Assembly (NCBI RefSeq): GCF_963576675.1
Contig: NC_088916.1
Coordinates: forward strand, 20,064,501 to 20,128,500
Reading direction: 5' to 3'
Source: Euphorbia lathyris
Taxonomy: Eukaryota > Streptophyta > Magnoliopsida > Malpighiales > Euphorbiaceae
Length of the DNA: 64,000 nucleotides
Shown: one piece after another, positions 10,343 to 22,578 of the stretch
Position numbering within the stretch: the stretch's first letter is position 1
How the letters are laid out: each line of letters begins with the position of its first letter
The notes under the pieces: generated by a model
The model's database searches: none
What the model saw: the letters and a program-made list of their open reading frames with translations, nothing else
What the model was told of the DNA's origin: nothing
Position numbers and translations under genes: made by a program

Positions 10343-12935
10343 TTAAGAAGTTATTATTCTTCTCGCTTTTTTATGTGCAAAATCTCTAATTAAATCACTA
10401 TAATCTAATTCAGCTAAAATTTTCTTCTCAATAGACAACATGGCCAAACCATTCAATCTCTCCTGTGACATAGTTGATCGAAGATAATTCTTTATTAACT
10501 TCAGCTTGGAGAAACTTCTTTCGGCAGTGGCTACTGTAACTGGTATAGTCAATATAATCCTGTAAGCAACCCAAGTATTAGGAAAAGCAAGATGCAAATT
10601 CTTGATGTACCCCAACACTTCAATTGGTTTGGTTAAGCTATCTGGTAATGATTTTCTCAACAATTGCAATTCTAAAAATAATTCAAGTCCATCAATATCT
10701 GAATCATCTCCATCTTTCAAAAAAATCTTGTAGAACAAGCATGCTTCATTCTCTCATCCTCCATAGCTTTCAACTTGCTCAAGTTAAATAAGAACCCAAA
10801 AACATCTTCATATTTTTTGAATTGTTCAAATCTTGTATTTAGCGAAGAAAGAGCATTATCAATTATATTTAAAAAGTAATTGACTCGAAAAGATTCTTCA
10901 GCCACTTGGATTGGTTCGTCCCTAGTATTCTCATCAAAAAACTTTTTTTTAAGACGAACACGAGTTTCACGAAAAGTGGGTTCAACTCCCATTTCTAAAG
11001 CAATATTTTTAGCTTCACTTTTTGCAAGTTCAAATCCATTATTTCTGTACTCTTCAAAAAAAGAATGAGACCTTGCAAGAGATTAATACATGCCTCAATA
11101 TTCATATCCTTACTTTGGAGAATCTTGCTAACTTTATTCACTTTCTGTAGAATTTCGAACCAAATAACCATGCCAACAAGAAAATCAAAATTTTGAAGTT
11201 CATAATTTGCTAAAGAACTTGCATCACTTGTTGTAGTTGCATCAGCACCATGTTCTACTAAATGAAGTAACACATCTCTTATATGAGGAGCTTGAAATCT
11301 TATTGCCTTTACACTAGCAACACGACTTTCCCAACGTGTATCCGATAATGACTTTAATGTAAGCCCTTTTCCATTCTGATCTTTCACGTAAGATTTAAGG
11401 ACCTCCCATCGCTTTGTTGAACCAGAGAACAATTTATAAATCCTTTGTACCACTCCAAAAAATGATTTAGCTTGAACAGAACTCATGGCCATATCACAAA
11501 GTGCAAGATTAAGAGAATGACAACCACATGGAGAGTAAAATGCTCTAGGGTACTCTTTTAGAACCCTACTACTTACACCTTTGTATTGTCCATTCATATT
11601 AGAACCATTGTCATAGCCCTGTCCTCGCATATCACTTAAATCAAGTTTCAGATTTCCAATAGCATCTTTAAGTTCAAGAAAAAGTGCATCCCCTGTTGTT
11701 TCAATAACTTTCAAAAATCCAATAAAAAACTCTTCTATTGTTATTGGAGTCGTGGAAACATTAACACATCTCAATATAACACTCATTTGTTCTTCGTGAC
11801 CAATATCAGGAGTACAATCAAGAATAACAGAAAAGTACTTTCTCTCTTTAACAACAGAAAGAATTTTGCTCTTAACCTCACTCGCTAACAAAAGTATTAG
11901 CTCGTTTTGAATATTATGACTAAGATAATGGACACGACGAATCTCTTTTTTTCGAATACGCCTAAGGTGCTCTTCCATTATCGGATCAAAATCAGCAATC
12001 ATTCGAATTATACTCAAGAAATTTCCACTATTATCATCATCAAGTTTCTCATTACTCCCACGAAATGCCAAATTACTACTAGAAAGAGTTTTTACAACAC
12101 ATATAATTCTTTTCAAAACTTCTCCCTAAAACTTTTTCTCTTTCTCGATGGCGTTTTGATTAGAAGAATCAATTGTCAATTTTTTCCTTAACCTGGTTTC
12201 TGCCTCCATCTAGTCTGTTATACTATTAAGATGATCAATGCTCTTTTCATGCTCATTAAGCCTAGAATGAATATTTTTCCAGTCACTATATCCAATGGTT
12301 CCTGTTGTTAAAGTACTTGACATTACTCTTTCTCTTTTGAACAACACACAACAAAAGCAAAACACCTTATCTTTCTTTCGGGAGTATACTAGCCATGATC
12401 TATCAAGTTTTTCTCCATTCCGCAGAGATCGAGTGTAGTGTTTATTACTAAAACTTCTATTTTGTTCATTTATAGGATACACTTCATCTATAACTCTTAT
12501 CGGCCCCTTGTCTACTAAAAAATTAATTTTTCTTTGAGGCATATTAATCTCCCAATTTCCAGGATCAATTAAATCGTTTAAATTTTCTCCATTCACATCC
12601 ATATTTTCATCCAAAGGTTCATCTGTAACTACATTCTTAAGATTATCAATTAAATCTTCATCGGTAATATTCACAGAATTCAAATTCTCATCATTAGCAA
12701 CTATATTCTCAGGCAAAATTTCATCAACATGCGAGGGGTTTAAATTTTCGTCATCAATAGATATGTTATCGACCAAACTTTCATCAATTGTGGCATTCTC
12801 TACTAAATTTGGCAATATATTAATAGGTTTCACATACCTATTCATGGATCCCATTAGAGATTGAGTGAGTTTATCTTGTCTTTCTTTTTTCTTTCTCTTC
12901 GAACTTCCAGAATCAAATTTTCTTTTACCCGTCAT
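10343..12935 (-). pseudogene. hAT transposase (TTF-type zinc finger, DUF4371, hAT dimerisation)
   Basis: A decayed transposase read from 12935 down to 10343. The N-terminal part (12935-12213) has a Lys/Arg-rich start, an acidic Asn-rich middle and a TTF-type zinc-finger region with CFCCVLF. The large middle part (12116-10998) matches the DUF4371/RNase-H-like core ([33 protein letters not shown]). The last part (10738-10346) is the hAT C-terminal dimerisation domain, with TVATAERSFSKLK. Breaks: in-frame TAG at 12210-12212 and 12126-12128, a frameshift near 11060, and another near 10720-10740. The family resembles plant TTF-type zinc finger proteins with a HAT dimerisation domain. It could not make a full protein. 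Confidence 0.9.
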
Positions 12936-12959
12936 TATATTGACAACACCTACAAAATA

Positions 12960-13964
12960 ATAATAATTATGATAATCAAAACATGTAGTATCAATAGTAA
13001 TTAGAAATTAAAGAATTAACAAAAAGGTTATCAAAAGAGAAACTAAATAATAAAAAAAATTACAGTAGTCATAATTTATTAATTTTATACCAAATCAAAA
13101 CTAATAAAAAAGGATTTACATATGACATGGTGTAAATAACAAAATTAAAGATTGTACATAATACATAATAAAGTTTAAGGTTGTTTTAAGTTTTTTAAGT
13201 TTTATTAATGGAATAAAGTTTTGTTCTGGAAAAAAAATTAATGGAATAAAGTTAAAATTTGGGTACTTCTTTTCTCAATTTATTAAAGATTATTTTTACA
13301 CCATTACACTAACCTATCAATATCAAATATCAAATCAAATGTAAGAAAGGAGTAGTTGATTTAGAGATAAAAATTAAAATCAATATAACCTTTTAAATAT
13401 TTGGCACATTAAAGATTCATCATGTTTTTTTTGAACAAAGATTCATCGTGTTAATACATTTAATTGAAGTTTTTTTAAATGCAATTTACAATTTAATAAT
13501 TACTAATTTTTACATAGAAAAAGACAAAATAAAACTCTCACAACAAAGAAGCAGTACTTTGGAAAAAGTTGGATAGTGGCGTGTGAATTGATTGAGACTA
13601 GCCTTAATGGTTGGTTTTGAGTGAGGCTACGCCACCGGAGAGAGAAAACTGTAATTTTCAATAACTATTGACAGAGCTGCACAGAAAAAATAATAGCTTT
13701 TGGCAAAGGATTGATTGAGACTGAGTAGAGAGAGAAGAGAAATTTATTTTGAACCAATCACTTTACTCTGCTCCTATTAAATAGCAATTCTAAAGTAGTG
13801 GTTTTGTGATTGAATATAAATTGTTGTACTTGTATACGTAGGATAGGATTTTATTTTTTATTAATATATAATATACAGGTAAAATTGATTAGTAATTTGG
13901 AGGCCCCACAAATTGTGAGGCCCTAGGCACAGGCCTAGGTAGACTCCCCCAAAAACCAGCTCTG
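12960..13964. other. Non-coding end of the hAT element
   Basis: About 1 kb of AT-rich sequence between the transposase start and the right end of the hAT element. It probably includes the transposase promoter and the subterminal transposase-binding region. No gene seen. Confidence 0.6.
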
Positions 13965-15294
13965 CCGTATAACGTGACAAGGTTAGTTCTAAGGGGGGGG
14001 GATAGGAACTATTTAAAATTTTGTCCGTTAAGGCTGACTTCTTTTCTTTAAGAAAAGGTTTACACAGCGGCGCTAAGTAGTTTTAAGACACAAGCTTAGT
14101 CAACTGGTGACTAAGTTTGTTTCTTTCCTTGAGTCAGGAGATAGCGCTTAGGTCTATTCCTGAACTCAGCTTCTTAGTGCATTCAACTCAGCGTGAGTTC
14201 GTTACTTAGTCAGTTTTATAGCAAGCAATATATAAAGGAGTTTAAAGGTTAGAAATATGTTACTCAGCAGACATATCATGGTTCGGCCTCTCCGCCTACG
14301 TCCAGTCCCCGGAACTCGTTCCGAGCTTTTTGAATCCTCTATTGAGCTCTTTAAAGGTAGAGCACGAAACCCTTTACAGCAGAAGCTGAGTATACAAGAG
14401 TACCTTCCTCTATTCCTCTACTCACTCCTATAACTACCGCTGAGTGCTATAACCGAGTACTCAGCTTCTCCTTTCTATTCTTCTAGAAATGATAAGTGTT
14501 TGTCCTAAACAACAATTGCTAAGACACTTTAGATGAATGAAATCACTCTAGACTTTTACACAAAGATTGGAATTGGTGTAAGGTTTGCTTTGCTTTTCTC
14601 ACAGAACTTCAAGTATGAATTTGGTCAGCGTTTTGACTTGATTGAAGATCTGCATCGAATGAAGCAATTGAGAGGCCTATTTATAGTGACACTTGAGGCA
14701 CCGGTGATTTCGAATTTCGAAATAACCGTTGGAGTCAAACGGCTTCCTGTCGCTTTCACTCAGTACGTGCTCAGCGTCCTCGGCCAATCATATTCGTGTA
14801 TCTTCTGTCTTCACCAGTACTCAGCAGCTTTTCGTCAGATGAAACAGAATGTTTCCACATTTATGGCAAAGTCTTCCAGATAGCTTCCTGCGCCTTCTGA
14901 GCTTTACCCAAAGTAGAAATACTTTGTCTCCAACTTCATTCTGTTCTGCCGCTGACCTGACAACCTTGTCGCTCAACTCAGCAGCTTCGTCTTGAAGCAA
15001 TTTGGTCGAAGGCTTCTCGATCCTTCTTGTTGCTGGGCCAACGCCTTACTCAGTACGACGGCATTTTTTAGTCTTCTTGGGCCGTGAGGCTTTGATCTAT
15101 TGATTTGGGCTTGACTTCCTCTTTTGGGCCTTTGGGCCATTTATCTTAATGTCTTATAAATCAAATAACTCAATATTGAACAAACACATTAGTATGAATA
15201 AATCAAAGCATTTAAATTTAATGTGTTGGAATATTTTTATCATTCACATAAATAATTTTGTCAAATCAAAATCATGTGGAAAGGTGTTTCAACA

Positions 15295-15309
15295 AACTCC
15301 CCCATTTTG
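15295..15309 (-). other. Polypurine tract of Sirevirus-1
   Basis: On the minus strand a purine-rich run with GGGGGAG lies directly before the 3' LTR. This is the expected priming site for plus-strand DNA synthesis. Confidence 0.75.
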
Positions 15310-16038
15310 ATGTTGGCAAAAATATTCAATAAGGAACTCAGTGTTGAGCTCCCCCATGATGATTGACCTATTCTTAACTTCTTAAGATTCTCCCCCGTAA
15401 GGGTTGAGCCGCTGACTTAGTTTTACTTTAAACATTTTAAGGTTTAATCAAGTAAGTCTAAAGTCAGTGTTCAAAGTTAGGTCAGTTCTTGGACCAGGCT
15501 TACTTCACTCAGTTTCGATACAGAGTTAAGCGGAAGATTAAGTTCGAATATTGAAGTTAGCTGAGTGAGTTAATTGAGGCTGAGTAATTCAATGTTTTGT
15601 CAATCCTTAGATCCTTTGTTCAATTAAGACATTATGAGACAAGTTGTGAATTTAGATCAACACAGCAGATAGGCATTAAAGCGAAGAAAATTAAATAACA
15701 AGGTTGATTTAAAGAAGATACGTTTATATTAGTATTTAGCACACAACACAGTATAAGCAAGTCAGCAAATTTACAAAAAAAAAAATATATCGCCTAATAT
15801 TGAAGGAGACTTGGTTAGGCTTGGTCTTGTTTTGTTGCTGGGGTTGAGTGCTAGGAGGCTTTGGTTGAGTGCTAGGGGGAACACTTGAAGAAGTGGAACC
15901 AGGATGTTGGTTCTTTTGCTGAGTTCCAGCTGGATGTTTATCTTTGCTTTTCTCCCCCTTTTTGCCAGCATCAATGGGCTGAGGGACAGCTGCATAAAAC
16001 TTCCCTTGCTCAACAGCATGAGTTAGTAGGGTGGAATA
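15310..16038 (-). other. Sirevirus-1 region between extra ORF and 3' LTR
   Basis: The part nearest 16038 is the C-terminal continuation of the extra ORF behind a stop; it reads a Lys/Gln/Ser/Pro-rich tail comparable to the tail of the copy ending at 61150. The rest, to 15310, is non-coding and contains several ctgagt/actcag strings. Confidence 0.6.
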
Positions 16039-18822
16039 CTACTGGATCTGAGCCGTACTGTGCTTGAGCCCGTCAAAGACCTTGATCCCACTATTCATGT
16101 TGGATGCCAGAATGTCCATATGAGAGCTGATGACGCTGAGTATAAATTGAAGGGACTTGCCCATCCAGCTCATGGTATCAGTCATTATAGCGTAAGATTG
16201 ATGGTACATCTTGAGTAGGCCAACGTCATAGTGGTGTCGTTGGTTAGTCTGATGTGTGACATGGTCATAGGTGGCCTTTGTAAGTTGAAAAATCTCAGAG
16301 GTCTTGGCCTGTTCAGTTTGCATCTCTTCTCTTGATAAATTTAGCATGCGAAGGGATTCAGCAATTTGCTCGATTGTGCATTGAGAGTTAGATCCAACTA
16401 ATTCTTGAGTTGTGGTCAGCTCAGTTTGGACTTGAGTAAGTTGAGCTGACTTAGCTACATCTGAGTTGGCGGCAATTAAGGCGTTGAGTTTCCCTTCAAT
16501 TATGTCCATATGTTGCACCATGTGCAAGTGAAGGTTTGCCATTTTGGTAGCGAACTCTTGCTTTGGCTGTTGAGCTACCATTTCAGTCAGCACACATAAG
16601 AGCTCTTTGAGGCCTTTGAGTTTAGTGAGGAATTGAGTGAGGGTGCTCAGTTGTGTAGGCTCCACTGAACTGCGCTCAGTTTCAGTTCCATGAGTACTCT
16701 GTATTTCTGCGATGAGTTCTTGGGCAGCTTGGAAGATTCGTTTCCTAGTCTGGGAAGAAGTCAAGAACTGCAGAGGGTCATTTTGAGAAGTTTCAGGAAC
16801 TGAGCTTTGGTTGGCTGCAGGTTGTTGTTCATTTGAGTGCACACCAGTAGTAGAGTTGTCCTTTTGATTAGGTGAGAGGTGAACAATCTGAGTGGCAGAC
16901 GGAGTGATTGGGTCAGATGCAGGAGTTGAAATATTCTCTGGCTATTCAAGATGAGAGTTGAGTGATTCCATAGCATTGTCTACCTGCTCAGTGTCAGTCG
17001 AGAGCTGAACATTGACTTGAGGAGGAGTCAGCTCGAGATTGTCCTGAGCGGGAGATTTCTCCAGTGTATGTTCCTTCTCTTGAACAGCGGGTTCATCGAT
17101 CACTTGCTTTGAGGAGCTAGTAGCAGCGGTGTCGGCAGACTCGGCATGTTCCTGACCATGAGGAACAGAGGCTTGTTTTTCCTTGACTAGTGAGGGCTTT
17201 GAAATGGGTTTAGAGAAAAAGTTGAAGTCCAATTCAGTTAAGCTTACGATGGGTTCATGGAGAGGTGAGTCATCCAGTATATCAAACACTTGAGGTATGT
17301 TTGCCTTCTTCTTGTATCGTTTATCACTGCCATCTTTAGAAGGGTTGGAGGATGGAAGTAGATCAGATGACTCAAGCTGAGTTTGTTCAGGTTCTGTAGT
17401 TGTGGTGTCAACAGTGGACTCAACTCTTGGCTCAGTGGTCCGATTCTTTGAAGTGGATTTGGTTGACTCAGTGTGCTTTGTCTGCTCAGCAGAGATAGAT
17501 TGTTGTTGTTGCTTGTTTGCAGGTGGAGTTCTTTCAGCAGATTCCTGAGTTCGCAGAAAGAAGGAATCCTTTGGAACAGATACATCCAGAGGAATTGCAT
17601 CCAATGGTGTAGCTCCAGAAACCCTCTTCCTCTTTAGGGGTGACTCAGTGTTCTCTTGTTCATTTTCAGTTTCTTGAACAATGGCAGGTCGTTTTTGGGC
17701 AACTTTGCTAGGTTGAGGTTTCTTTTGGATTGACTCAGCAGGAGATTTGTCAGCCATAACAACTTTGAGGCGTTTGACAGTTTGGAGTGTGGGTGCTGCC
17801 TTTCTCTTCTTTCCTTTATCGGTCGGCTCAGCTTCCTCTTCAGCTTCAATCACCGCATCCTTTCCTTTCTTTGATTTAAAAGGAAGACCGTAAGCAAGTT
17901 TAGTGAGGTCCTCAATTGTGATTTCCGTACCTAAAATGCTTTCCTCATTCTTAAAGCTGATTCTGTAATCCCTAAGGATTTTGGTGATGAGTGAGCCCAT
18001 TCGAAGTGCTCTAGTGCTTCGTTGCATAGCCCAGATCGGGAATACATGCATGTTCAGGGGTCTGTAGTTGAGCATATGCCATAAGAAGCATTGCTCGAAG
18101 TTGGAGGCAGAGGATGTGGCGTTGACCTTTGGATAGATGTAGTTGGTCAGTAAGTAGTGGGCGTGCCTCTGATGCTGAGTAAGCGAAGTGCAAGAGACTT
18201 CCCCTACATGCCCTTCAGGTTTATAGAAGGTAGCGGTGTACTTGACCTTCTTGTGGTCATTTGTTCTTCTCAACTCAGCTCCCTCGTCTTTTAAATCTAA
18301 CAAGGTAGCTAGATATGATCGGTCGATGATGATTTGCTTCTTGTTGACATAAGTGACCATGAAATCAATATCGTCCGTGGCAACCAAGAGATTGGAGTAG
18401 AACTCAGTGACAAGCCTTGGGTAGGTCAGCCCATTTAGGGAGAATAGTTTGGTCCATCCGTTCTTGGATATCCAGTCACTGTAAGGTTTCACCGTTTCTA
18501 CGAAGCTTTTTGAGAACCATCGTGAAGCTACAACGTCTAAGCCTTCAACGTCGGAGTATACGGATCGAAAGGTTCTCTCCTCAGTTTCCTTAGTTTTCTT
18601 ACCCTTGTCCTTCTTCTTTTTCTTAGAAGGAGTTGAGTGCTCAGTGTGAGGATCAACACCCAGAATGCTGACCTCGTCCATGGGTTGGTCATGCTGACCA
18701 TGTCCAGTATTTCCCTCATCTTCTAGAGTATCAACATACTGTTGCTCAGGTGGGGAGCCTGGGTTGATGTCTGAGCGATTGTCCTCATATTGATCATCGA
18801 AAAGATTCTGGGAATCAGACAT
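16039..18822 (-). pseudogene. Sirevirus-1 extra ORF in the env-like position
   Basis: Long ORF behind pol, opening with ATG at 18822 and reading MSDSQNLF. One frame runs 626 codons to a TAG at 16942-16944, then on to a second TAG at 16039-16041. The N-terminal part has a very basic KKKKKDKGKKTK stretch (a possible nuclear signal). A conserved globular block follows (RWFSKSF, EFYSNL, SYLATLL, SASNFEQCF, GSLITKIL). Then comes a long hydrophilic Ser/Thr/Glu/Pro-rich linker, and an alpha-helical C-terminal block (LKMYHQSYA). The same blocks occur in the copy at 58154-61150. I see no signal peptide and no convincing membrane segment, so envelope function is doubtful. The N-terminal block recalls the 'putative plant transposon protein' family; function unknown. 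Confidence 0.8.
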
Positions 18823-19319
18823 GGTGTTCTTGAGAGTTTCTTTAAGAGGATTTGAATTTCAGAAGTTTAGAGAGAGTGAAGGTTCGAGTGCGAATTTCAA
18901 GCGTAGATAGTGAATATGAGAAAACATTCACTATTTATAGACGATGAATGATGACTTGATAGGTTGGATGGAACGGTGGGTATTTGAACCGTCGAAAGTC
19001 AGTTATTACTGACATTAATTTCGAGAAACGGCGTGTGCTATCAGTAATGATGATGCTTATGTCATCCTAGAGGCTACTTAATGCGCGTGCTAGTATTAAT
19101 TCCACAACGGATCTTTTACTCAGCGCTAAGAATTCTAAACGTTTAATGTTCTGAGTAATTAGTTCTACGCAAAGGAATTATTCGTGTGCTTAGTAACTCA
19201 GCGTAAGATAACCACTCAGCGTGTATGTCTACTCAGCATGTAATAGACATTGATTTAGCATAAATCACTCAGCATGGTAATCAACTCAGCATGCATATAT
19301 CACATATTATACTTGGAAT
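18823..19319 (-). other. Sirevirus-1 spacer between pol and extra ORF, with gctgagt repeats
   Basis: Non-coding spacer. On the minus strand four copies of catgctgagt-like units lie at about 19190-19290, in the same order and spacing as in the other sirevirus (57600-57800). Conservation of a non-coding stretch between two diverged elements suggests a role in RNA, for example splicing, translation of the extra ORF or packaging. Confidence 0.65.
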
Positions 19320-19394
19320 TTATTGAAGAGGATTAAACATACCAATGGCTTCTCTAAGTATGTTGAATTGCTCACGAACCAGTGGCTTTGTGAA
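19320..19394 (-). pseudogene. Last codons of Sirevirus-1 pol
   Basis: C-terminal end of the RNase H region (FTKPLVREQFN), ending in TAA at 19320-19322. It was separated from the rest of pol (28863 upward) by the insertion of Copia-2; the 5-bp sequence GATAT is duplicated at 19395-19399 and 28858-28862. Confidence 0.88.
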
Positions 19395-19399
19395 GATAT

Positions 19400-21243
19400 T
19401 GTTGGGGTTTAGTGTCCTATAGACAATTGTTCTAGGATACAAACTTAATGTAAATGAATTGTTCTTTATATCATTTGTTTTAATGAGATATATGTTTTAT
19501 AACTATATAAAGGCAATCCATTTTAAGCACTAAATAAAGTCTAATAAAAGGAAATCTGTAAGTTTATTTAAAGTGATTATAAAGTGTTCATACAAGCATG
19601 AAGTGAGACAAAACTTTATAATAAACTAATAAACTTAAAACCACCCCAAGTCAAGTGATATATTTAGGATTGATATATCACTGTTGAGACTTGTATGTAA
19701 CAATGTCTTCTGTCCGACAAAAAGCTGATCTCACAAGCTTCATATATGCAGATATCTGGACAGTTACATAGATCCGATGAAAAGTTGTTCATTAGGATTG
19801 GGGATCCGATTTGAGATAACAGGATGGGTAGATTCATCCTTGTCACATGTTCATCTCATTGGTATTAATAGGTATAACTAATCCTCAGACTCAAAGGAAT
19901 ATTAATTGGTATTCTGGATTACGGAATGTGACGCTTTGACTCTGGTGTAACACGATCCTTAACAGAGATGACTCTGGGGTGTGAACAGTAGATGTTGGGT
20001 ATCACAGGAAGTGATTGCGGGATCGTTATATATTGGATTGAGCATTTATCACTCCCGATAAATGGGAGATACATCCATGGATCGTTGTGGAAGACTCGAC
20101 TCTAAATCCTTGCAAGGTGATAGCTTAAAACTTGAAATACAGATTTCACTTAACCTATCTATTTGAGTTGACTCGGCCTGTACAAGTAAAACGAACGTCT
20201 CGCTATATGTGACTTGACATCACCCATAGTCATAAGATTCAGTTCAAGGATGTAGTTGATAAAGGATCGAATTATACTGTAACTAATACGGAAAGGTTAA
20301 CGACAGAATTAACATGTCTTCTTATAGCTCTGGGGGAATGATTACGGACTTGCTAATCACATACTTTGTACATCATTCCGTTATGCAAAGATTAAATATA
20401 ATTTTTTGAAAATTAATTTAATAACGTTGCATACGGCTAGAAGCAATAAGAACCTAATGGGTCACACATAAGACTTGGAACCTAAAAGAGAGATAGATGT
20501 TAATTAATTGATGGAAGCCCAATTGAGCCCAATAAGGCCCATGGACCAAGGGGGGTCGAAATTCATGTGATTAAATACATGAATGATTAATTTGATTTTG
20601 TTATTCCTAATTAGATTAGGATTATGAATTAAATTAATTAAGAGATAAATAAGTTAGGAGTTTTAATTAGATTAAAATACTCCTATTATTATCCTTAATA
20701 TATTAGATATATAATGAGATAATAATAATTAGGAATTCTATTCCGAATTGAATTCCTATTCAGTAACCTAATTCTATCTAACTAGGGATTAGATACAAGA
20801 GATTATAAATACCCCTCCCCCTTGAGATTTTCGAAATCTAATAAGCCATTCCCCTAATTGAGATTTTCGAAATCTACCTAGTGCAAGAGAGAGAGAAAAT
20901 TCGACACCCCTAGTTCAAGGACGATATTTCTCTACGGCTTCCTTTGATCAATTGATTTCATCTATTTCTTTTATCCTTGATCTTGTGTTGATTAGTTAGA
21001 GGCAATCTACTTTGGTTGCTATTCAACGGTTGATTCTAAATTAATCTTCCCGTGTTTGATTCCGTGTTTGGGAACTCGGAGAAGAGTTGTGGGCACTTCA
21101 TTAACAACGGTAGATTGATCATCAAAAGGTAATTCTTTTTATCCCTCTTTATATGAAATAACGGTTAACGGATCTTGTGGTTAAATGGAAATAGGTTAAA
21201 AAATTTATATTTCCGCTGCTATACCTTAGCCTAATTTCCAACA
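19400..21243 (+). repeat. Copia-2 5' LTR with TATA box
   Basis: Begins TGTTGGGG and ends TTCCAACA. A TATA box (TATAAAT) is at 20804-20810, so transcription should start about 30 bp later. Short open frames inside are repeated in the other LTR and are not genes. Confidence 0.93.
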
Positions 21244-21244
21244 G

Positions 21245-21256
21245 TGGTATCAGAGC
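21245..21256 (+). other. Copia-2 primer binding site
   Basis: TGGTATCAGAGC lies one base behind the LTR. It is complementary to the 3' end of plant initiator-Met tRNA, the usual primer of copia elements. Confidence 0.93.
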
Positions 21257-21619
21257 CATCGTTAAATCCGTTATTTCATATATGAAAATTTAGAAGTTTT
21301 TCAATAGGATTGAATAAATATTTATAGTTAGGATTAATTAACAAATTGTTTTGATTAATTAATTCTAAGGATAAATAAGTTTTAATTAATTGTTAATTAA
21401 AATAGATTATGCGTATGTTCCTAATTATTTTGGTTGATAATCATTATAACGAAATCTATTAGTTTTATAGTTAGATTGATAAAATCAGTTTTATTAATTC
21501 TAAAGATAAAACGGAAATCTATAGTATTTTTTCCTATTTTCTGAAAATCGTTTTAGAACTGATATATATATATATATATTTAAAATTGTTTTATATAAAA
21601 AAAATACGTCAGCAGCCCG

Positions 21620-21745
21620 AGTCGCGCCTCGCGGCGCGACTGGCCGCTGTCGCACGGCAGCAGCCGCGTGCGGCGCCTGGCCGCCGCTGCCGCAAGGCAG
21701 CGGCGTTCCAGCCGCCCTAGGGCTGCTGCCAATCGGCAGCAGCCC
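21620..21745 (+). other. Four GC-rich hairpins in the Copia-2 leader
   Basis: Inside very AT-rich leader DNA lies a GC-rich island with four successive hairpins, each with a 4-nt loop: 21620-21641 (9-bp stem, TCGC loop), 21646-21661 (6 bp with one G-T pair, GCAC loop), 21682-21705 (10-bp stem, GCAA loop of the GNRA type), 21720-21745 (11-bp stem, AATC loop). They sit about 380-500 nt behind the primer site. A role in RNA dimerisation or packaging is inferred from position only. Confidence 0.8.
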
Positions 21746-22578
21746 ACTCTCAGGCCCGGCCCGAGACCCACTTGATTTAAATTGTTTAAAATCGATTTTA
21801 TATTTAAATATATATGTTTCAGAAATTGATAGTTTTCTGTTTTGATTATCGAATGAAAATTTGTTTAAAAGTTTGTTTTACCAATTTGTAAATCAAAATG
21901 TTAAATGAATTAAAATCAAAATAATTGGGACGTGCATAATTAAAGTTTCGTATAGTTATATTAATCTAAAGATTAATATAAAAGATACGAAACTATTAGA
22001 AGTAAAATTGGATGAAAGTTAATTGATAAGTTAATGTGATTAACATAAATATTACATAAGATAGTTATGTAATCAACCAATTAAATTTATTTAATTGAGT
22101 CTATGCATGTTTGGAGTTATGGACATATTTGGACCCTCTTTTAGTCTTTTGGTATTTTTGAAATAGGGCATGCGAGTCCTGCCTTTCTACTATCTATTGT
22201 AATTTCTCATCTCATCTAATTCCCTTCAATTCAATTGAAGTTTTCTTTAGTAGTATAGAAATTAATATGTAATTTCAAGGCGCCATGGAGAAGACGGAGG
22301 ATCTAAAGAGAAATATGTAATAGTTAGTATTTCCTTAGGTTTGCCCTTTTATTCCGTCTCTGGCTCGACGGAATAATTTAGATGATATGTCCATAACGCC
22401 AATGTATGTGAATGTATGTGTCTGATGTATGCTAAAGCAAATCAAGACTAAGTTAGATTATGAGACCTAAAATAAAATCCCTCATTAAAAAAGTTAAGTA
22501 AATAAACAAGTTATTAAAATCGGTTGCCCCTCCCTAATATTATAATTCAGCCGGCAGTGCTGAGGGCCTTTGGGTTGT

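Larger units (their letters stand above)
10160..13964 (-). mobile_element. hAT DNA transposon inserted in the LTR
   Basis: A 3.8-kb element flanked by a perfect 8-bp target duplication, CCGTATAA (10152-10159 and 13965-13972). The other LTR of Sirevirus-1 (33730 onward) shows the nearly identical uninterrupted target (ctcgtataacg). Ends are short imperfect inverted repeats starting CAG (CAGGACCGGCT and, in reverse complement of the right end, CAGAGCTGGTT). Subterminal ggccctaggc strings occur on both sides. It encodes one hAT transposase on the minus strand. The 8-bp duplication and CAG ends are typical of hAT elements. Confidence 0.93.
10144..15294 (-). repeat. Sirevirus-1 3' LTR, split by a hAT element
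   Basis: LTR sequence lies at 10144-10159 and 13965-15294, with the hAT transposon between. It matches the 5' LTR at 33723-35057 along its whole length with scattered substitutions. A minus-strand TATA box (TATAAATAGG) is at 14685-14676, in the same place as in the other LTR. The open frame at 14533-14883 is present in both LTRs only in part and is not a gene. The LTR contains many copies of ACTCAGC/GCTGAGT. Confidence 0.92.

Noticed and set aside
14533..14883. 116-codon ORF, partly repeated at 34296-34484
   Set aside because: It lies within both LTRs of Sirevirus-1 on the strand opposite to transcription, and the second copy is cut by a stop. No domain is seen.
21580..21771. Short Ala/Arg/Leu-rich ORF in the Copia-2 leader
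   Set aside because: It is the hairpin-rich GC island read as protein; RNA structure explains it better.
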